From the NCBI GenBank assembly GCA_028867395.1, contig JAGWGO010000060.1, forward strand, positions 1 to 7,741: a stretch of DNA of 7,741 bases, read 5' to 3'. The position numbers and the translations under genes are program-made. Position 1 is the stretch's first letter. Each line of letters opens with the position of its first letter. This stretch comes from Nitrososphaerota archaeon. GTDB lineage: Archaea > Thermoproteota > Nitrososphaeria > Nitrososphaerales > Nitrosopumilaceae. The notes under the pieces are model-generated. The model saw only the letters and a program-made list of their open reading frames with translations, made no database searches and was not told the origin of the DNA. Of the stretch, positions 5,395 to 7,741 are shown piece by piece.

Positions 5395-6918
5395 TTAACG
5401 AAGGTCCAAATTAGATGTAGTTATCTTTCCATAGTAGTCCGAGCTATTACCCAAACTCGTCTCGACGCGTGTGAAAGCTGCCTTTCCGTAACGAGTCATC
5501 AAGCTGACGACTGGCTGGAATGTGACAGGATTAACAACAACGCCTGAGCTCATCAATGGGATATATGGGCAATAGAAGTAACCAGTATCGGTTTCTCCGT
5601 TTCCACCCTTATAACCAATTAGGATCGTATCTGAAGCCTGGTAGCCTGGAGCACCTGGGCTTGATAGATCACCAGTTGTGCCACCTGGATAGATGACGCC
5701 AGCTTGGTTCCACAAGTAGCTATATACCTTGATTGTGCCGTTTAGAGTACCAACCATCATTGTGTTGTTTGGACCCTTGAACGAACCTTCGACTGCTGGA
5801 GCAAATACTGACTTAGCAGCGCTCTGCAATACGGATACGACCAATGGTGATACAACGATGTAGTTACCTGCACCACGACGTGTCTTACGAGCAATTTCAT
5901 TTGCTACGCGGTTGATGATAACACCTAGGTTTGCTAGACGATCACCAATGAATGTTGGCTTGTAGTTACCTGCACCTGAACCACCATAAATGCCATTGCC
6001 TGCACCGTCGAACGTGTCAACTGTACCAGCTAGGGCAATCAAGTCAGCGATGATTTCTTGGTCAATTTCTTGAACAATTTCTGCTGATAGAGCTTGTGTC
6101 ATTTCTGACTCAAGATCCAAACCGTGTTGTGCATTCAAGTCCTGCATAGCTTCAATCGTCCAACCAGCCTGTAGCTTGCGTGAGCCAGCTTCAACAGCCT
6201 GTGATACGATGTCCAATGTCATGCGACGACCACCCGAACCTTCTAGATCCGAACCTGAACCGCCGTACAATGAACCAGCATACGAACCAGATGGCTGAAT
6301 GCTATACGTATCAGCATATGGACCAAAACCGTGGTCTAGACCATATGATGTTGTGTTTGTGATGCTTGAAGCATTGATTGGTGATGGCCATGCATCGCCT
6401 GTACCGCCGCCTGGAGCTGCACCAGTGATTGTTGTTGTCGTATCACCGGCATCAACAATACCTGAAGCACCTGCTAGCTGTGGATCAGCAACGCCTGCTG
6501 TTGCACCTGCACCACCAGAATACCATGAACGGATTGGTGATACGTTACCAAAAACTTCATCTCCTGGGTTAATTGCACCTGGTAGGTTGAATGGGTTGCG
6601 TGAAGCTGGTGCTACGCCGCCAACTGCTTCACCATAACGGTAACGCAATGTGTAGACCAATCCAACTGGACCCGACATTGGCTGTACACCAACGAGTTCT
6701 GTTGCAATTGTGCCAGGGATAATACGACGAATCATTGGAATCAAAATCTTACGGAAGCCAGCGATGTCGTTTGCTGATGTTGCGCCTGCAGCTGCAGTTT
6801 CGGACAATAGCTGGTTCTTCTGGTTTTCCAAAAGAGGAGCAACAATTGCCTGCTTCTGCGTGGTTAGGCCTTCAAGGAGGGCTGCCTTTGTTTCTGCCCA
6901 ATTTTCAATTAAATCCAT
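5395..6918 (-). CDS. 23: Major capsid protein, T4 gp23-like
   Basis: A 507-residue protein (T4 gp23 is 521). Segments align by eye with T4 gp23: IRRIIPGTIATELVGVQPM at about 63-81 (T4 VRRAIPNLIAFDICGVQPM), SRKLQAGWTIEAMQDLNAQH at about 246-265 (T4 SRQLKAAYSIELAQDLRAVH), ARKTRRGAGNYIVVS at about 343-357, and GYKGGNGETDTGYFYCPY with FQPVVSLMTRYG at about 435-478. It forms the hexamers of the head shell with an HK97-type fold (family knowledge). The N-terminal region up to about residue 40 is probably removed by the prohead protease; LLSE-T at 37-41 corresponds to the T4 FLTE-A cleavage site. Residues about 134-230 are an unusually Gly/Ser/Thr-rich segment with little similarity to T4. ATG at 6916-6918 has AGGAG 6 nt upstream. 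It ends in tandem TAA TAA, then a terminator. The scaffold-like gene lies immediately upstream, as 22-23 in T4. Confidence 0.95.
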   Translation of the reverse strand: MDLIENWAETKAALLEGLTTQKQAIVAPLLENQKNQLLSETAAAGATSANDIAGFRKILIPMIRRIIPGTIATELVGVQPMSGPVGLVYTLRYRYGEAVGGVAPASRNPFNLPGAINPGDEVFGNVSPIRSWYSGGAGATAGVADPQLAGASGIVDAGDTTTTITGAAPGGGTGDAWPSPINASSITNTTSYGLDHGFGPYADTYSIQPSGSYAGSLYGGSGSDLEGSGGRRMTLDIVSQAVEAGSRKLQAGWTIEAMQDLNAQHGLDLESEMTQALSAEIVQEIDQEIIADLIALAGTVDTFDGAGNGIYGGSGAGNYKPTFIGDRLANLGVIINRVANEIARKTRRGAGNYIVVSPLVVSVLQSAAKSVFAPAVEGSFKGPNNTMMVGTLNGTIKVYSYLWNQAGVIYPGGTTGDLSSPGAPGYQASDTILIGYKGGNGETDTGYFYCPYIPLMSSGVVVNPVTFQPVVSLMTRYGKAAFTRVETSLGNSSDYYGKITTSNLDLR

Positions 6919-6924
6919 TTTAAA

Positions 6925-6929
6925 CTCCT
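6925..6929 (-). promoter_or_regulatory. Strong Shine-Dalgarno site of the major capsid gene
   Basis: The minus strand reads AGGAG with 6 nt (TTTAAA) before ATG, flanked on both sides by TTTAAAA. The unstructured AT-rich context and near-ideal spacing fit the very high expression expected for a capsid gene. Confidence 0.75.
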
Positions 6930-6963
6930 GTTTTAAAGGTTTAGTGTACTTGCGTACGGGTTA

Positions 6964-7741
6964 TTACTTAATACCTGCGATTTTACGAATACGAGCAAGT
7001 TCAGCTTCCTTTGCAGGATCAACTGTCTTTGTCTCAGGCTTCGTTTCGCCTTCTGTTACTACTTCTGTATCGCCATACTTAGCAATTGCTGACTCAGCAA
7101 CTCTTGCTCTTTCTGACTTTCTCGAAGCACCTTCAGCAAGTACTGCACCTTCCTTCTCTGAACCTGTTGCTCCATCACTCTCGCGCAATACTCGACCGAT
7201 AAAGGTCTTGTATGCACTATCAAGCTGGTCTGTATCTACATTCTTTAGGATTGCTTCCATGATATCACGTGGGCGATCTTTTAGAGGAGCCAAAACCCGC
7301 TTCAATTTCTGTTCACGCTCCATGACAGCAACCTTCTTCTCGCTTGCTTCAAGAGCCGATACGGTCTCTTCAAGACGCTTTGAAAGTTCGCCAACTGAAG
7401 CTTCCTTGGTGTCTGCATCTACGAAGCGTGTGAATTCATCACTGAATGCTTCAAATACACGACGACCAAATTCATTCTGCTTAACAACTTCGAGATCTTC
7501 ACGAAGTTCTTCCATTTCTGCTGCGATACGAATCTCTAGGAAGCTATCGATCTTTTCGACCAATTCCTTAAGATCACTCTTTAGTTCGTCGGCCATCTGA
7601 CCTTTAGCTTCTACCAACTTCTCTGCATGTTCTGCTTCGAGGTCGCGGAAGCGTTCAATATCTTCACGGAGCTCTGACAATTCTGAATCGAGGAAATCCC
7701 CAACCTTGCTATCAATTGCTTCGACGAGTGCGTCGCGTTCT
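6964..7741 (-). CDS. 22: Prohead core / scaffolding protein, T4 gp22-like, partial (N-terminus beyond right edge)
   Basis: The frame is open from the right edge to tandem TAA TAA, giving 258 visible residues. The TTG at 7680 is an internal Leu codon and not a start. The sequence is highly charged and heptad-rich (LSELREDIERFRDLEAEHAE and LKELVEKIDSFLEI near the N-terminal side; LSKRLEETVSALEASEKKVAVM in the middle), with no Cys and hardly any Trp, as expected of a long coiled-coil scaffold. A compact helical segment (KDRPRDIMEAILKNVDTDQLD, residues about 154-174, written here as two parts KDRPRDIMEAI and LKNVDTDQLD) precedes a disordered Glu/Lys/Thr tail. Position directly before gp23 matches gene 22 of T4, whose product fills the prohead core and is degraded by the gp21 protease. 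Possible cleavage sites of the (I/L)-x-E-(A/S/G) type are LRE-S at about 185-188 and LAE-G at about 201-204. Assignment rests on composition and gene order more than on a residue-level match. Confidence 0.78.
   Translation of the reverse strand, partial: ERDALVEAIDSKVGDFLDSELSELREDIERFRDLEAEHAEKLVEAKGQMADELKSDLKELVEKIDSFLEIRIAAEMEELREDLEVVKQNEFGRRVFEAFSDEFTRFVDADTKEASVGELSKRLEETVSALEASEKKVAVMEREQKLKRVLAPLKDRPRDIMEAILKNVDTDQLDSAYKTFIGRVLRESDGATGSEKEGAVLAEGASRKSERARVAESAIAKYGDTEVVTEGETKPETKTVDPAKEAELARIRKIAGIK

Noticed and set aside
4477..5395. Group I intron or intein interrupting the capsid gene
   Set aside because: The capsid protein is complete to its C-terminus with a stop and a terminator before the HNH gene, and the next gene does not continue the capsid sequence, so the endonuclease is free-standing.
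6299..6637. Plus-strand frame of 112 codons opposite the capsid gene
   Set aside because: Pro/Ala/Val-rich composition mirrors the Gly/Thr-rich codons of the capsid variable segment on the other strand; no ribosome binding site or domain seen.
6710..7600. Plus-strand open frame of 296 codons opposite the scaffold-like and capsid genes
   Set aside because: It is Ser/Arg/Phe-rich without domain signs, spans two well-supported opposite-strand genes and their gap, and is the usual antisense artefact of biased codons in highly expressed genes.
7678..7680. TTG at 7680 as the start of the scaffold-like protein
   Set aside because: The same frame remains open to the window edge with matching charged, coiled-coil sequence (ERDALVEAIDSKVGDFLDSE), and no ribosome binding site precedes the TTG.

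Overview
The window looks like part of the late, virion-structure region of a T4-like (Straboviridae or marine T4-superfamily) myovirus. The anchor is a clear T4 gp23-type major capsid protein preceded by a coiled-coil, acidic scaffold-like protein in the gp22 position. AT-rich composition outside the capsid genes and the style of the capsid C-terminus resemble marine T4-like phages (cyanophages or pelagiphages), but the host cannot be fixed from this sequence. All supported genes are on the minus strand, so transcription runs from right (7741) to left (1).

In transcription order: (1) a gp22-like prohead core/scaffold protein, cut by the right edge; (2) the gp23-like major capsid protein, with a strong Shine-Dalgarno site and a TAATAA tandem stop; (3) a 16-bp palindrome and a UUCG-loop intrinsic terminator; (4) a sigma70-type promoter driving a free-standing zinc-finger/HNH homing-endonuclease-like gene; (5) a T4-type late promoter motif (GATAAATA) formed by the last codons and stop of that gene; (6) a small 113-residue protein of unknown function; (7) a second late promoter motif (CATAAATA); (8) a 1253-residue mosaic virion protein with about 11 W-N/Y-W repeats, a Gly-rich repeat block spliced into one of them, and a distinct C-terminal domain; (9) a small Cys-rich zinc-binding protein starting 2 nt after the previous stop and cut by the left edge.

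Functionally, the scaffold and capsid proteins build the prohead, which a prohead protease (not in this window) would be expected to mature. The large repeat protein is probably a fibre-, neck- or baseplate-associated virion component. The endonuclease gene is an interloper in the late block. It is insulated upstream by a terminator, has its own host-type promoter, and is followed at once by a late promoter that restarts structural-gene transcription. Its HNH motif has a Val where the family normally has a metal-binding Asp/His, so its activity is in question. No tRNA, CRISPR array, IS element or plus-strand gene is supported.
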